Part shown: piece by piece, positions 1 to 11,239 of the stretch
Layout: each line of letters opens with the position of its first letter
How positions within the stretch are numbered: position 1 is the first letter of the stretch
Source of the DNA: Rhipidocladum racemiflorum
Lineage: Eukaryota > Streptophyta > Magnoliopsida > Poales > Poaceae
Reading direction: 5' to 3'
Length of the DNA stretch: 64,000 nucleotides
NCBI GenBank assembly: GCA_036346355.1
Contig: CM070581.1
Location: forward strand, 1,860,001 to 1,924,000
Notes under the pieces: model-generated
The model's database searches: none
Told to the model about the DNA's origin: nothing
What the model saw: only the letters and a program-made list of their open reading frames with translations
Program-made: the position numbers and the translations under genes

Positions 1-84
1 GAAGCTAGAAACATGGTTAATTAATGTTATTGTTAGTATATGTGGTAACTCCTATAGTATAAATATCACTTACATGTACACCAG

Positions 85-1586
85 GTAGGTGCTCATTATT
101 TTGAAGAGGGAAATGTGCAGCTGGCTGCAAACATTGATTGCAAGGATTCAACCATATTGCAGGTTGGTTTTTGCAATAATTTTGAGCCCTACAAATTATA
201 ATGTCATCTTTTTTTCTTCTTCTGACCTCATAGCGGTAGTCCATCCTCTGTTTGCACGGGCAGAACTTTGTGGGGGTTAACAAGGGCTGTGGCATCCCCT
301 TTCATTTCGACAGCCTCACATGCTGACATGCATAAACAGAGGGCTAAAGACAAACTCTATTTAGTCTAAAAATATACTAGCTTGGCCCTCTCTACACCCT
401 CGATATTCAAGTTTAAAACTTGGTTTTCGAAACCTGATGTTTTATCATCATAAACGCGGCCTCCCCTTAAATATCTTGTCACAAGCTCCCATACTGTCAG
501 TTTGACAGTTTTATTATTGTTTCACTGCTTTAGCATGCTTCATTTGCATGGTTTTGAGTTCATTCAACAATCCTTATGCATTTTGGAGAAATTCTGTTCC
601 TTGTTTGATATATTATTTTCTCCAACTCTGTTGCACATGCACATCAGTATGTGCTCTGTATTCGTCTATGCTGCTTCAGAACCTTAAAAATATCATCTGC
701 ACTTGATCATGTTGGGTTGGTGTCTGGTGGTTTGGGTTCTTGCAGATACTCTATTGGTGCAAACAGTTCGAATGAAAAGTCGATAATTTATCTATCTTTA
801 TTTGGGGAAGTGGTCAACCTATGACAGATCTCCACTCCTAATTTCACTTGGCTGGATTGCCCAAGTAAAATGTCAGTTTTATCTTTTTTATCTAAAAAAG
901 CAGGGCTAGCTTTTCCCCTCTTTTTTTCCTTTTGTAGCTAGCCGTGGGGTTTGTGCGAATGTGTTTGCACTGTTCGCATTTCGGGAGGATACATCATACA
1001 TTGTACCTTGGCGTTGATGACCATTTCTGTAGTGTAGGATTTATATTCTATGGAGCTGTCTTTAGTACGCTTGAACCCCTATTTGCCTTGCTTTGTTTGT
1101 CCTTGTTTTGAACCTTCACCAGGTTAAAAAACCTAACCACGCCTCTAACGTCCTATTATTTCTGTTTCAGTCACCCGAAGACTCTGCACTCTCAATAACT
1201 AACATCATTCGACATCATGAGTCCGAGTATCTGTTATCTCTTGAGGTTGAAATCTGTCTATTGTTTATTTAAGCTTTAGATGTTGACACAGTGAATAATA
1301 CTTTTTTTTTCTTTGGGCACAGGAATCATACTTGAATTTGTCTGATGCAACCTTCAAGGTACACCGAGGCAGTAGTAAACAATTTGATAATTTACATTAT
1401 ACTTACAATGATGGATTATTGCAGTTATCTCTACCTATCCTTTGTTTATACTTATAACTGATTATGTCTTGTGCACAGGATCTTCGGAGGAAACTTCCAG
1501 TTACCCGTACTCTTTTCCCATGGCATAACACACTTGCCCTCAGCCTTACTAGAGACCTCGCCAAAGAACTAGCGCTGGGAAAATGA
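85..1586 (+). CDS. CPA: F-actin-capping protein subunit alpha, C-terminal exons (5' part outside window)
   Basis: Four exons are visible: 85-162, 1171-1245, 1323-1358 and 1479-1586 (stop TGA 1584-1586), all with GT-AG introns and continuous frame. They encode about the last 73 residues of the alpha subunit of the heterodimeric actin-capping protein, which with the beta subunit blocks filament barbed ends in the cytoplasm. The family is recognised from AHYFEEGNVQL in the first exon and SDATFK followed by LRRKLPVTRT in the last two, which match the conserved C-terminal region of CapZ alpha. The C-terminal actin-binding tail follows and ends in ALGK. The first exon could begin at 85 or 89, since both positions follow an AG. 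The start codon and the N-terminal two thirds lie left of the window. No defect is seen in the visible part. Confidence 0.9.
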
Positions 1587-1659
1587 AGCTTGGGATGCCA
1601 GGTCATTAGATAGCTTCGTATGGTATTTTTATCTCCATGCTATTTGCTGTTCTGTAGAC

Positions 1660-2060
1660 CAGGGCTCAATTTATCGTCGAAAATCGGTCTAATATCGCGA
1701 TAATCGACCTTATCGAACCAGTAAGATATTATACACCGGTCGGTAAACCGGTTAAATTCAAAAAATTCAAAAATTCGGAAAAAATTATGCAGCGCAAATA
1801 TTGTGATTAGCGAGGCATATCGAGCAATTATCGAGGTATATTGAGCGAAAATCGCTCAAAAAATCGACTGGCGAGGAAGTTTGCTTGGTCGGCTAATTAT
1901 CAAGCTAAATATCGCGATTATCGGTTTTTTTCGGGTTTTTTTTGTTAAAAAAGTTTGAATTCAGAACTCTTTTATTTTTGGTGATTTTTAAGCAATTTTT
2001 TTATGAAAATTGTTACCGAGCTGGGGCGATTTTCGAGAGATTTCGGTAATGTGAACCCTG
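1660..2060. mobile_element. hAT-like MITE with CAGGG...CCCTG ends
   Basis: A 401-bp non-coding element begins CAGGGCTCA and ends TGAACCCTG. It is flanked by near-identical 8-bp repeats (CTGTAGAC at 1652-1659, CTGTGGAC at 2061-2068). The 8-bp target duplication and CAGGG termini are the signature of hAT transposons. The inside is AT-rich with many ATCGCGAT/CGATTATCG-like palindromes. It lies 74 bp after the CPA stop, so probably within or just after that gene's 3' UTR. Related elements are at 31063-31515 and 34909-35371. Confidence 0.75.
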
Positions 2061-3264
2061 CTGTGGACTGTACAATTGATATCCTGTAACAAGCAATTTT
2101 CTTCTTTTTGACTTGTGAGCTTCCACATATCACTGCAAATCAAGAGCATGAACTTTTTGTGAAGCTGATTTTGGATTGTGGTTGTATAGAAGCGGATTCT
2201 CCAAAAGCTAGAATCTAAAAGCATATATGGGGTGGATTATGGATTTTGTGTACATGGGGGTGGACTGGATTGTGAGAATCGACTTCTAGAATTGAGCTGT
2301 TTGTTTTTTATTTAGCTTTTGAGGCTAAAATCTATAATCAAAAGCAAAAAAACAAATAGGCCCATATTCATTCGGATTTCAACCCGCGTAACTTTGTCCT
2401 CTGGTTTATGCCTTAGCAGACGTGCATGAAGCCATGAACTAGATTTTACGATCTTCTAAAAAAAATATTAGAATTGTTTTTCTTGTGACAGTATTTCAGC
2501 TCAAGAACTAAAGTCTTTGGTTTGAAGCCAATTTTACCATAACTAATATTAGACAAGTATAGCTTAACACACATTTCGTGGCAATAAAATTTAGCACCAC
2601 ACGTTTGTAAAAAAACTGATGCGTGAAAATGAGTCTAAGAAAGTGTGTATGTTATAGTTGTAACAACGAATCAAACATTTGTCTATAAATCTGTAGCATT
2701 TCTAATCTTAGATATATGAAAGTTAGCTTAAAAACTAAACATGCTCTAAGAGCATGCTAGTATAGCAAACAACAGAGCCCACACCACCTTGAATAATGTA
2801 TTGTCAGAAGAACAGGTATATCTGGGCAACATTATTCATAAGCCCAAAAGGTAATATTTGTCAGGATTGGCCCAAACGTTGGTCACGTGCTATAATAATA
2901 GATGCAGATGCGTGGCGTCATGTACTCATGTCGGCGCGTGATAACACCAAAGTGTTTTTTTGGAATCCTATTTTTTTTTCCATAAAAAGGGATAGTTTTA
3001 GTTGGGAACTTTATATTTTGTGGGTTTCTTGGAAAAAAACCGGATGTAGGTCCCGAAATCGGTAGAGGGTGCAAGCAAGCCAGAAATGTTCCAGGATTAA
3101 TATACGGAGTATTCACGTAGCTCAATGGGGCCTGGTTGAAAGCCCCAAATTTATTTCCACTTGTAAGCAATTTACATTGGTATTTTGCTAGGCACAAAGA
3201 AATACAGCTATAATTGTTTCCCCTTGTAAACATGTATGATGATCTGTTTGGGTATATGCAGAAA
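2061..3264. other. Intergenic, no gene seen
   Basis: AT-rich intergenic DNA. The stretch 2200-2370 reads like part of another degraded MITE (ACAAATAGGCCC-like end), but I could not define both ends. Short open frames here have no family features. Confidence 0.5.
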
Positions 3265-3407
3265 GAGAGGTGCTTCTATGCTCTTCCTTTTAAAAATTGC
3301 ATAATTATTAAAGCATGAATGAATGGTAGATAGTGATTACTTACCCCTTCGCTTATTTCAAGATTTGTGCAACTTGTACTAGAAGGAAGAGCATAGAAGC
3401 ACCTCTC
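3265..3407. ncRNA. Foldback with perfect 25-bp stem, miRNA-precursor-like
   Basis: Positions 3265-3289 and 3383-3407 are exact reverse complements over 25 nt (core GGTGCTTCTATGCTCTTCC and its complement), separated by a 93-nt AT-rich loop. The geometry (single long near-perfect stem, loop near 90 nt) resembles a plant MIRNA foldback, but it could equally be a small inverted-repeat transposon remnant. I do not recognise the stem as a named conserved miRNA. It ends 36 bp before the THADA-like exon and is not present in duplicate block B. Confidence 0.35.
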
Positions 3408-3443
3408 ATGCAGAAATTATATTAGTCTGGTATTTTTTGTCAG

Positions 3444-4090
3444 TCTTGTTACGATGCAAAGTGCACCATCTAAAACTGTGAATTCTCGAAGGGCTGTTGC
3501 TGAAGCAATTACTGCTTTAGGTCTTCTTGAAGAGGCAAACTTTGTTGCTTCCTCTGTGTCCAACATATACCTTTCTTCAGAACATGATGAAAACCATATC
3601 GAGGAGAAATGCTTGGAAGCTAGTGTGGGTGAATTTCAGTCTTTATGCATGCAAGATACTTGACTTATGGTTCATATGGATCCAGTTGCTAGAGGATGAG
3701 GATGCCTATCTTAGACAAAATCTTTCTAGGAATGTTCAGAAGATAATAGCAAAGGGGTCCGCTAATAACATTTGCTACGATTCCACGCCACTACTAGTGG
3801 ATAGAGTGATTGAACTATGCTTTGAAGATCCAACTTCTTTATTTGGCCATCGGCTGAAATACATAGACTGCATGTTAAAAATAGTTTTGGACACCGCTGA
3901 CACTTTAAACTCCTGTAGAGATCTAGTCCGTCAGATATTTGAAAAAGAAATTGATAACCACCATAAGGATAAGATATTAGCATGTCAAATCTGCTGCTCT
4001 AATATTCAAAAGCTTTTGTAGTCCAAATATCAACTAGAAGCAGAAGGAAGAACTGAATTGTTCTTACAGAACTGGAGGGAGGCTTGTTAA
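3444..4090 (+). pseudogene. THADA-like gene 3' fragment (copy 1, broken)
   Basis: Two reading frames together resemble part of plant homologues of THADA, the HEAT-repeat protein that supports tRNA 2'-O-methylation at position 32. Frame one runs 3454-3663 (contains AVAEAITALGLLEEANFVAS). After one extra base, frame two continues as LDLWFIWIQLLEDEDAYLR and on to SNIQKLL. A TAG at 4019-4021 then interrupts a still-recognisable tail (SKYQLEAEGRTELFL). An acceptor-like CAG precedes 3444. The protein family is normally over 2000 residues, so this is only a small 3' piece. The same extra base and the same TAG occur in the copy at 33785-34319, so the fragment was already dead before it was duplicated. 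Identification is from memory of the family and was not searched. Confidence 0.7.
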
Positions 4091-5867
4091 AACTAGGAGA
4101 TAATTAGCACAACAATCACCATAACTTGTGTGATCAGTTCTAAAAACAACAACCTTAACTTCCACAGATAATTCTGAAACTCAGCACAATAATCTTAGCA
4201 CAACAACCTTACCCTTGTTAAAACTCAACACCACAGTCTTAACTTTCACAGATAATTCTGAAAACAACTCTCTTGCATAGTTCACATTTTTAACTGTGAC
4301 AAGAAGCATTGGTAAAGTAACCATGCACCATAAGATTTTGCCAAGGGGAATCATGCCTTACAAGTTCACATAGTTGGAAAAACAACAACAATAAGATGAA
4401 GAAAATAGAGCAGAATCCAGTTTCAGACACAGCCTAGTTGAACTAAAACAATTCTTGGCACTGATGCTTCACCCAACTGTGTAACTGACTAGGACTAGAA
4501 CTTTTGTCACAAATTGGACAAATTGTACAAAAAGATGGCACAAATCCATCCAAGAGTAACTCATTGCTCAAACAACGATGAAGAAAACAACATTTTTGTT
4601 CTTCTCTTTATTAACAAAACAACATTCAGTAGCAAGCAACAAGCCAAATTCAGTCCAACCACCTCAAATTACAGTAACCCCAAAATATTCTAGTTATCTT
4701 CTTAAAATCTTGTCTCTTTCATTCCTCGAAGTTAGATGGCAACATACATGGATTCAAAGACACACCATTGCCCCTCAAATGACCAGGTCTGAAATTTTGT
4801 ACCAAAAAATCTCAAGTTCAAACAGATCAGAGCAACACAACAGGAAGATAGATCAGTTTGTTACCTAAATGATCTGTTTGGAGGAAGGAGAGGTGAGGCG
4901 GGTGGCATAGGGGAGCTTGCTGTTGACGTTGTTAATGAGCCCGCTCTCACTCACCGTTGTCGCGATGAGAGTCGTCGTCGCCATCGATAAGGCGGATGAG
5001 CTTGCCGTCACCATCGCCGCCGTCGAGATCGCCCTCTTCTTCTAGGGTTCCTTGCCTGTAGTTGAGGACGCGACTTGCGTCGCGACTTGTGAGCACAGTC
5101 GAGTCTCCCCGATAATTGTCGTAAAAAAACTGTTGTCTTCTCATCAGATTTTTATTTTCCAGTTGTAATGGGCCGAAACAAATGTAATTTTATTAGTTTA
5201 CCATCCCATCCAAACATATTTTCACAGCCCCAGTATAAAAATTTTAAATGCTTATATCTATCGTTTATTAAAGATGGGAGACTTCCCGAAAGGGGGCCTA
5301 GCCACGTGTCGCCGGGCCATTTTGCAAAAAAGTCCCTCCATTTCTTCGAATCTCGGATAGGTCCTTGCGAATTTACAAAAAGGTCCTTTGCGATTTTTTA
5401 TGAGGGTAAGAAAAACTTTCACAATCGCGTTTCGGTCTCTCGCTCGTTACTTTACGGAAAAAGCCTCCTGTTTAATACAAATCGCGAGCGAACCCTTTTC
5501 TACTTTTTCGAGATAGCGATGAGGTCCAAATATATAACAAACAGGTCTACGGCTTTTACATCCAGGTTCTTTCTCTGTTTTCCCCGGAAAAAATATTTTC
5601 ATCAACAAAATATGTGCCTTTTTTTTCAACGCGATCTCTAATATTTCTCGAGCCTCCAAAAAAATTGAAAATACATCTAGGTCTATTTTTTTCTCTAAAA
5701 AAACACAAAATCATTTTTCGTTTACAGGCATCACATGCGTCGCGTTTATTGGCCTATTATTACATTAGTTTTGGGAAAAAAACTGACCTTCCAAGTAGGC
5801 CCTAAGCAACCTATAAACCCCGAGGCCCAGTATAAAAATTTTCACAGCCTAGTATAAAAATAAAACC
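4091..5867. other. Non-coding duplicated DNA downstream of the THADA fragment
   Basis: No gene is seen. The stretch 4100-4870 is AT-rich and contains direct repeats of CACAGATAATTCTGAAA. The stretch 5270-5870 is a grass-type dispersed sequence with the phrase CACGTGTCGCCGGGCCATTT. A 65-codon frame on the minus strand (4947-5144) stays open in both duplicate copies, but the copies differ at about nine amino acids, so it does not look constrained. Confidence 0.5.
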
Positions 5868-6281
5868 CTAAGTCCTAACTCACCGTACCGCGGCCCTTCC
5901 TCGCCTCCTCTCGCCCCGCCGCCTCCCTCCTCTCTCTTCAAGGCTTGGCTGCCTCCTCCGCCCCGAGTGCCTGCAATCGGCCCCGATCCAGATCCACTCG
6001 CCTCCTCCCTTGCCTCCCTCTGCCCCGATCGCCTCCCTCCGCCCCGGTCGCCCTCCGCCATCGACGGCCCGCCGACTTCGCCCAGTCCCCCTGCTCCCCG
6101 ACGTTCCCGTCTGACGTAGGTTGTGTTCAAGTGTTCCCGAGCCCTACCGGCCGCCGCAGCTCCCTTCGTGGCCCCCACCCCTGTCGCCGCTCCAAAGCGC
6201 GCCCTCCGGTCGGCGGTCCAGCCTCCGCTCCTCTCCCGAACAGCACAGCAGCAGCCCTCCTCCGATCCGAGCCCGAAGGTA
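5868..6281 (+). promoter_or_regulatory. GC-rich leader-like exon with telo-box, copy A
   Basis: After AT-rich DNA, an AAACCCTAAG telo-box motif (about 5862-5872) is followed by about 400 bp of C-rich, TC-rich sequence that ends GCCCGAAG followed by GTAACC, a good 5' splice donor. It looks like the first, non-coding exon of a gene whose body is not recognisable downstream. The block B copy (36520-36900 plus 38923-39062) is split by a solo LTR. The CCTTCCAAG-AGGCCC phrase at about 5790 is shared with the NSA2 promoter, suggesting related promoter sequences. Confidence 0.45.
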
Positions 6282-7423
6282 ACCCCTGTCCCCCTTGTTT
6301 TTTTTAGAAGATTTGGGGATAGATGATGCTTTCTGCTTTCTGCTATGCGTCTTACTTATAAGAGATAATCAGATGAGTTTACTTTGGAGCCTTGTAGGAC
6401 TCCTAAATGCTCTCTTGCGTGTAAGTGTAACTACATGTTCATTGTTTTTCTCGGATTCAGCTTGCGAGGCATGTTGATATATAATATAGTTGTAGCGTGG
6501 TCATTGTCTTGCATAGTAACTAGTAAGCTCTGAATCATACGATGTATTGGTGAAGAGCTCCTTTTGGCCCTCCACTACGCACTACAAAATTTATGTGGTT
6601 GTGTGTGTCCCATTTGTGATTAGTTGTACATGATGATCATGACAACATACCACTGGATAATTTTTGTACGGTGCTCCATTTTTATTTTTTGGGGTTATGA
6701 AGGGGCAGTTGTTGGTCTTGATCTTGGAATAATGCGTTTGCTGAATGTGTTGCATTTGTTCCTTGGATGCTCAATTGTACAAGGATTACATTGATGTCTC
6801 TAACGCGGAATGACTTATCTGAGGGAGTGTCTCAAACCAGCATTCTCCAGATTTTTTTTAATGTTTAGCATATTCAGCATGGAACAATTTGTCATGTACA
6901 TGGTTCCAATTATACTTGGCCATTCACAAACATATAATGCACTTCCTTTGGGAGGATTGCATTTATGTTTTTGTAATGCTTGTTGATAGTCTTCTTAAAA
7001 AGACTATGCTCCAAAGGAATACTCATTACCATTGCTTGGCGCAAAAGGAATATAAAAGCATTTTTTGATGCACACGATGTTGGTATGGGTATTGCAAGTG
7101 TCTTAAGCATTAATATTCAGATATGATTTTGTATGATAAGAGTCTATCAGCAAGTATCGCATAGCCATTTTTTTTGGTGATGTGTTGGTGATATTTCCGT
7201 GAGGTCATCAATTGCCAGGGGGTTACCGTTCGTATGTACAAATCAGGAAATTCTGGGGGTTTATGAACATATATTGCTTATATGCAATGATAGATGTGGA
7301 GAGCATTCAATGGTCATGACTCATGACTCCTAACTATCGCCTTTAATGTCTTTCTTCTGGCGAATCATTACAAGTAAAGCTTGCATTATACGAACGTATA
7401 ATCGGACGGAATCGAAACAACCG
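6282..7423. other. Intron-like duplicated DNA, no recognised gene
   Basis: About 1.1 kb, highly similar to 39062-40205 in block B. A short stretch around 7000-7110 reads AWRKRNIKAFFDAHDVG on the + strand, with stop codons close by. It may be a further gene fragment, but I do not recognise the family. Confidence 0.4.
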
Positions 7424-7652
7424 AGCAGGGGGTGTAAATGGATCGGGTAATACCCGACACGTACCCAGATGCAAAATTACCCTAATGGAAACTAATTTAC
7501 AATTTACACTACCCGTCGAGTACGGATACGGGTAGTACCCGGATAGGTTAGATTCGGGTTCGGGTCGGGTACAGGATCGTCAATATCCGACGGGTACGGG
7601 TCGGATTCTAGTACCCGGATAATTCTCACAATCCGGGTACCCGGATATAATC
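7424..7652. repeat. GGGTACCCG-rich MITE-like repeat, copy A
   Basis: Starts near CAGGGGGTGTAAATGG and carries many copies of the palindromic words GGGTACCCG and CCCGACGGGTA. This type is common among plant hAT-like MITEs beginning CAGGGGTGTAAATGG. I could not find a clean right end or target duplication. The same element is at 40208-40430 in block B. Confidence 0.45.
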
Positions 7653-8017
7653 AGGTCATGGGCCACAGCCCACAACCCACAAGCATCAAGGCCCATGTTG
7701 CGTGCGTCGGTTCCTAGCAAGAGCAAGGATCAAGAGAACCCTAGCAACTAGCAAGCATCCCTCAGTCCTCCGACGGCGCTCACCCCCGCCTCGCTCGCCC
7801 CCGCCCCCGCCCCCGCCCCCGCCTTCGCTGGCGCCCGCCCCGCGCCCCGCCCCCGGCGCTCGCCCCCACCCACCGCCAGGCCAGGCGGCGGCCCGCCCGC
7901 CGCGCCCGCGCGTGCCTCCGGGACGGCGGCCGCCTCCCCTTTCGCGAGCTCGCCGACGAGTCCCGCTGCTGTAAGTACACCTCGCCGACCTCGTTCATGG
8001 TGTGGTCTAGGATATGT

Positions 8018-8546
8018 GACACCTCTATATTAGCTTCAGGAACTTGATACTCCTCATCCTCATCCGATTCTTCATCGATTATTCCCATGTTTTTATTATC
8101 TGCTTGTCCTAGATCTGCTGCTTTAGTCTTGGATTCAATTTCTTGAAGCTCCTGATTTTCTGTACTGAAGACGTATCGATCATGGTTTCCATCACAGGGA
8201 TCCTAGGAGTTATATGGAGTTCATCTGTTTGGGAAAAGTATTCATCTTTTTATACTGAAGATAGAACTATGTGATGAATTCAATAAACTACTTTGTTCTT
8301 TCATACTAGAGATTCTCAAGTTGTCAAATAGTTAGGGCTATAAGAAAAACAGCATTCAGTATCGACAAGGCAGTTCAGTATCTGCAACAAAGATTGATAC
8401 TGAAAGGATGTGGAGTAGTTCAGGACCCATCCCCTCAGATCGATCTGCATAACAGCATAAGGTGTTGAACTTGAGTACGGGGTCTTCCATTGTGACACTT
8501 GAGAGGAGAAATCTTGAACCCGCCACCATCTTGTTTATGCACCCCA
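8018..8546 (-). pseudogene. EDR2-like (START/DUF1336 protein) fragment, copy A, broken
   Basis: Pieces in three minus-strand frames resemble plant ENHANCED DISEASE RESISTANCE 2-like proteins. In order they are DGGGFKISPLK and NGRPRTQVQHLM (end of the START domain), QIDLRGWVLNY with SFQYQSLLQ, then EYFSQTDELHITPRIPVME, then GIIDEESDEDEEYQVPE, the acidic linker ahead of DUF1336. Frame breaks include 8 extra bases (CTGTTATG) between QHLM and QIDL, loss of about one base before the acidic linker, and stop codons. No PH or DUF1336 domain is present. It lies antisense to, and just upstream of, NSA2. Block B carries the same breaks (40812-41339), so it was dead before duplication. Family assignment is by recalled motif order. 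Confidence 0.7.
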
Positions 8547-8792
8547 CGTCACCACCGTCTACTAATTCACATAGTCGAATCAACCATGATATATGATGGC
8601 TACTTAACTAGTTTTGACAATTGATTATGACTTGGTAAGATGGAGTGTTATACTGCTATCCACTTATGCTTTGTCTGACCAACTAATAAGACATCTATTC
8701 TGTACAAGTATCTGTTCTCCTTATATGAATGGTGTTTGATTGACCTTCAGATCTGATGTTTACAGGTATATCATAGCTAGTTACATTGGTTT

Positions 8793-8913
8793 TGGGCCAA
8801 AAACCGACCTTCCAAGCAGGCCCCAAGCGAACCTACAAACCCCGAAGCGACGCCTCGTCTCCGTCCATCCTCCCCAATCCCCACCCAAATCCCGAGTGCC
8901 TCAACTAGGGTTT
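8793..8913 (+). promoter_or_regulatory. NSA2 promoter elements: site II and telo-box (copy 1)
   Basis: TGGGCC at 8793-8798 matches the site II element, and TAGGGTTT at 8906-8913 is a telo-box in reverse, 8 bp before the ATG. This pair is typical of plant ribosomal-protein and ribosome-biogenesis genes, which fits NSA2. Relative to block B, this copy has lost 343 bp that would lie just upstream, joined at about 8741. Confidence 0.6.
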
Positions 8914-8920
8914 TGCCGCT

Positions 8921-10897
8921 ATGGTAAGTCCTCCTCGCCTTGTCCCTGCCGCCTCCAACAACACATCTCCGTGCTTCCTAACTGCTCATCCGCTCCCGTG
9001 CTCTTCTCATCTCTCGATTGTTCTGCGTTTTTTTTAATTTTGTGTTGATTTCCCCCGTGCACGAGTTGGCTGCAGCCGCAGGGAGACTACATAGAGCTCC
9101 ACCAGAAGCGCCATGGCCGGCGCCTGGACTTCGAGCAGCGGAAGCGCAAGCGGGAGGCGCGCGCGGTGCACAAGCGCTCGCAGGAGGCCCGGAAGGTGCG
9201 TGCTTGATCTGATAAATGACCTCCCTTTTGGTGTTATTTTTATGTGTTTCTGTTTCCGTTGCTGATGCACTCGTGTTTGGTCTGCGGCAGTTGCTTGGTG
9301 CCAAGGGTAAGAGGTTCGCCAAGAAGCGGTACGCCGAGAAGGCGCAGATGAAGAAGACGTAAGTGCTTGTTTGCTGTTTTGTTCGTTTACTTCCTCAGTT
9401 GTATTGATATTACAGTAGGAGATGTGAGCTAATATCTCTTGACTCCCTTAGTGTAAGTATTGATACTTTGAGTAGGAAAATTAATTTTCCTCGCAGTGTC
9501 TTTCTGGTTGCAGCTGCACTTGCACTTATGTGGGCCTTATTGGCAATTGTTTCTTTGCAGCCTGAAAATGCATGATGAGTCAACTTCTCGGCAGAAGGTC
9601 GATGATGATGTTCAAGAGGGGGCTCTTCCTCCGTATCTACTGGATCGTGATCAGACGCAACGTGCCAAGGTGAATGCTTGTTCCTGCGAGCTAATTGTGA
9701 ATGTGTCATAAATGGAACTTTTTGTTGCGGTGATCGTTGATGTCTCGTGAAATCTAGGTCCTCAGCAACACAATAAAGCAGAAGAGAAAGGAAAAGGCTG
9801 GCAAATGGGATGTCCCATTGCCAAAGGTAACCCTCAATATAAACTGCATTTGTCCGCTTGTTTCAATCTTTGGTTTCCTACCTTGACTAAATATTGTCAC
9901 GATTTATCTGCTTTCAGGTCAGACCTGTGGCCGAAGAAGAGATGTTCAAAGTTCTGCGAACCGGCAAGAGGAAAAGTAAGTGATAATAAGTTTTGTTAAT
10001 AAATATGTAACCATGGTTAATATTCAGAATTTGCATGTGGCATCCGTTGCTATATCGGCATTGTATATATTCGTAGTTCCTTAATAGCCGTTAGTCCATT
10101 TGTATTGGGGTGTGCCTTTTTGGAACTGTGATGTGTTACAAGGAACTTAATTCCGCCATCTCCTGTGTTTTGTCTGAAGATGCTTTTATAAACATTCCGT
10201 GAACAATTACATGGACTACATATATTATTTCCTCTCCAGTGAAATAAATAATTTAGCTGATTTTTATTTTACTTATGCAGCCAAGCAGTGGAAAAGAATG
10301 GTAACTAAAGCCACCTTTGTTGGACCTGGATTTACAAGGAAGCCACCAAAGTATGAAAGGTTCATTCGGCCAACAGGTCTGCGCTTCACAAAAGCTCATG
10401 TGACTCACCCTGAACTGAAATGTACTTTCAACCTCGACATAATTTCTGTGAAGAAAAACCCAAATGGTCAAATGTACACTTCTCTTGGTGTTATGACAAA
10501 GGGAACAATCATTGAGGTATGCAAAGCATTTTGCCCGTATGAAACATTATCTGTTGCATTAGTATTACAGCCAACACTATTGAATCTTTTGACATAGCTG
10601 ATACTGTAGCTGACAACATTAGATGCTTGTTAATATTCATTGCATTAACCTTCTTTTTTTTCATACTGGTGCGTACAATGCTCTTCTCAGGTGAATGTTA
10701 GTGAACTTGGTCTCGTAACCCCTGCTGGAAAAGTTGTTTGGGGTAAGATATCTGCTGAATGTTCTGCTCCTTTTGCCCTTCCTTTCAACCCAAGTCCTGT
10801 TCAATAAACCAGTTTTTCTTGTGGTGCAGGTAAATATGCGCAGGTTACAAACAACCCAGAGAATGATGGCTGTATCAATGCTGTTTTGCTCGTGTAA
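8921..10897 (+). CDS. NSA2: Ribosome biogenesis protein NSA2 homologue, intact copy
   Basis: Nine exons: 8921-8923, 9076-9195, 9291-9358, 9561-9669, 9758-9826, 9918-9975, 10281-10516, 10691-10742 and 10830-10897. They give 783 bp and 260 residues, exactly the usual NSA2 length. NSA2 is a nucleolar factor of pre-60S particles needed for 27S pre-rRNA processing. The sequence shows the basic N-terminus (QGDYIELHQKRHGRRLD), the GAKGKRFAKKRYAEKAQMKK stretch, and the S8e-like C-terminal domain (TKATFVGPGFTRKPPKYERF ... GKYAQVTNNPENDG) ending in AVLLV. The first coding exon holds only the ATG, before a consensus GTAAGT donor. All introns are GT-AG. This is the only one of four copies in the window that reads through without damage, so it is the likely functional gene. 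Confidence 0.93.
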
Positions 10898-11239
10898 AGC
10901 CTTTATGCGATTCTGCCATTCTGGTTATGGTGATGAATCGGGTTTGTATCCACTCCAATGCTGGAATTTTTTTCGACAGGATGTCTCAGTGGCTGATGTC
11001 AGTTGTCTGTTGTGTTCTGTGGGTATACCATTTGTTATGTGGGGCAGAGTAGTCAGCCTCTTTGGAACACTCATTTTGCAGTGTAGTCTTGCGGTGCAAC
11101 AGATATTTTTTCTCTAGTTATATAACCTGCTCGAAAACGAGCTATCCAAACAAGCTGGTTTTCCTAGGTATTAACATGTTTCTTCTGATCTAATCCTCCA
11201 AACGGTCTATGATGCTAAACTGTAGCCGCAAATTGGTGA

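Noticed and set aside
4947..5144. 65-codon minus-strand frame open in both duplicate blocks
   Set aside because: The copies differ at about nine amino acids in 65 with no family features; this is what unconstrained sequence would show.
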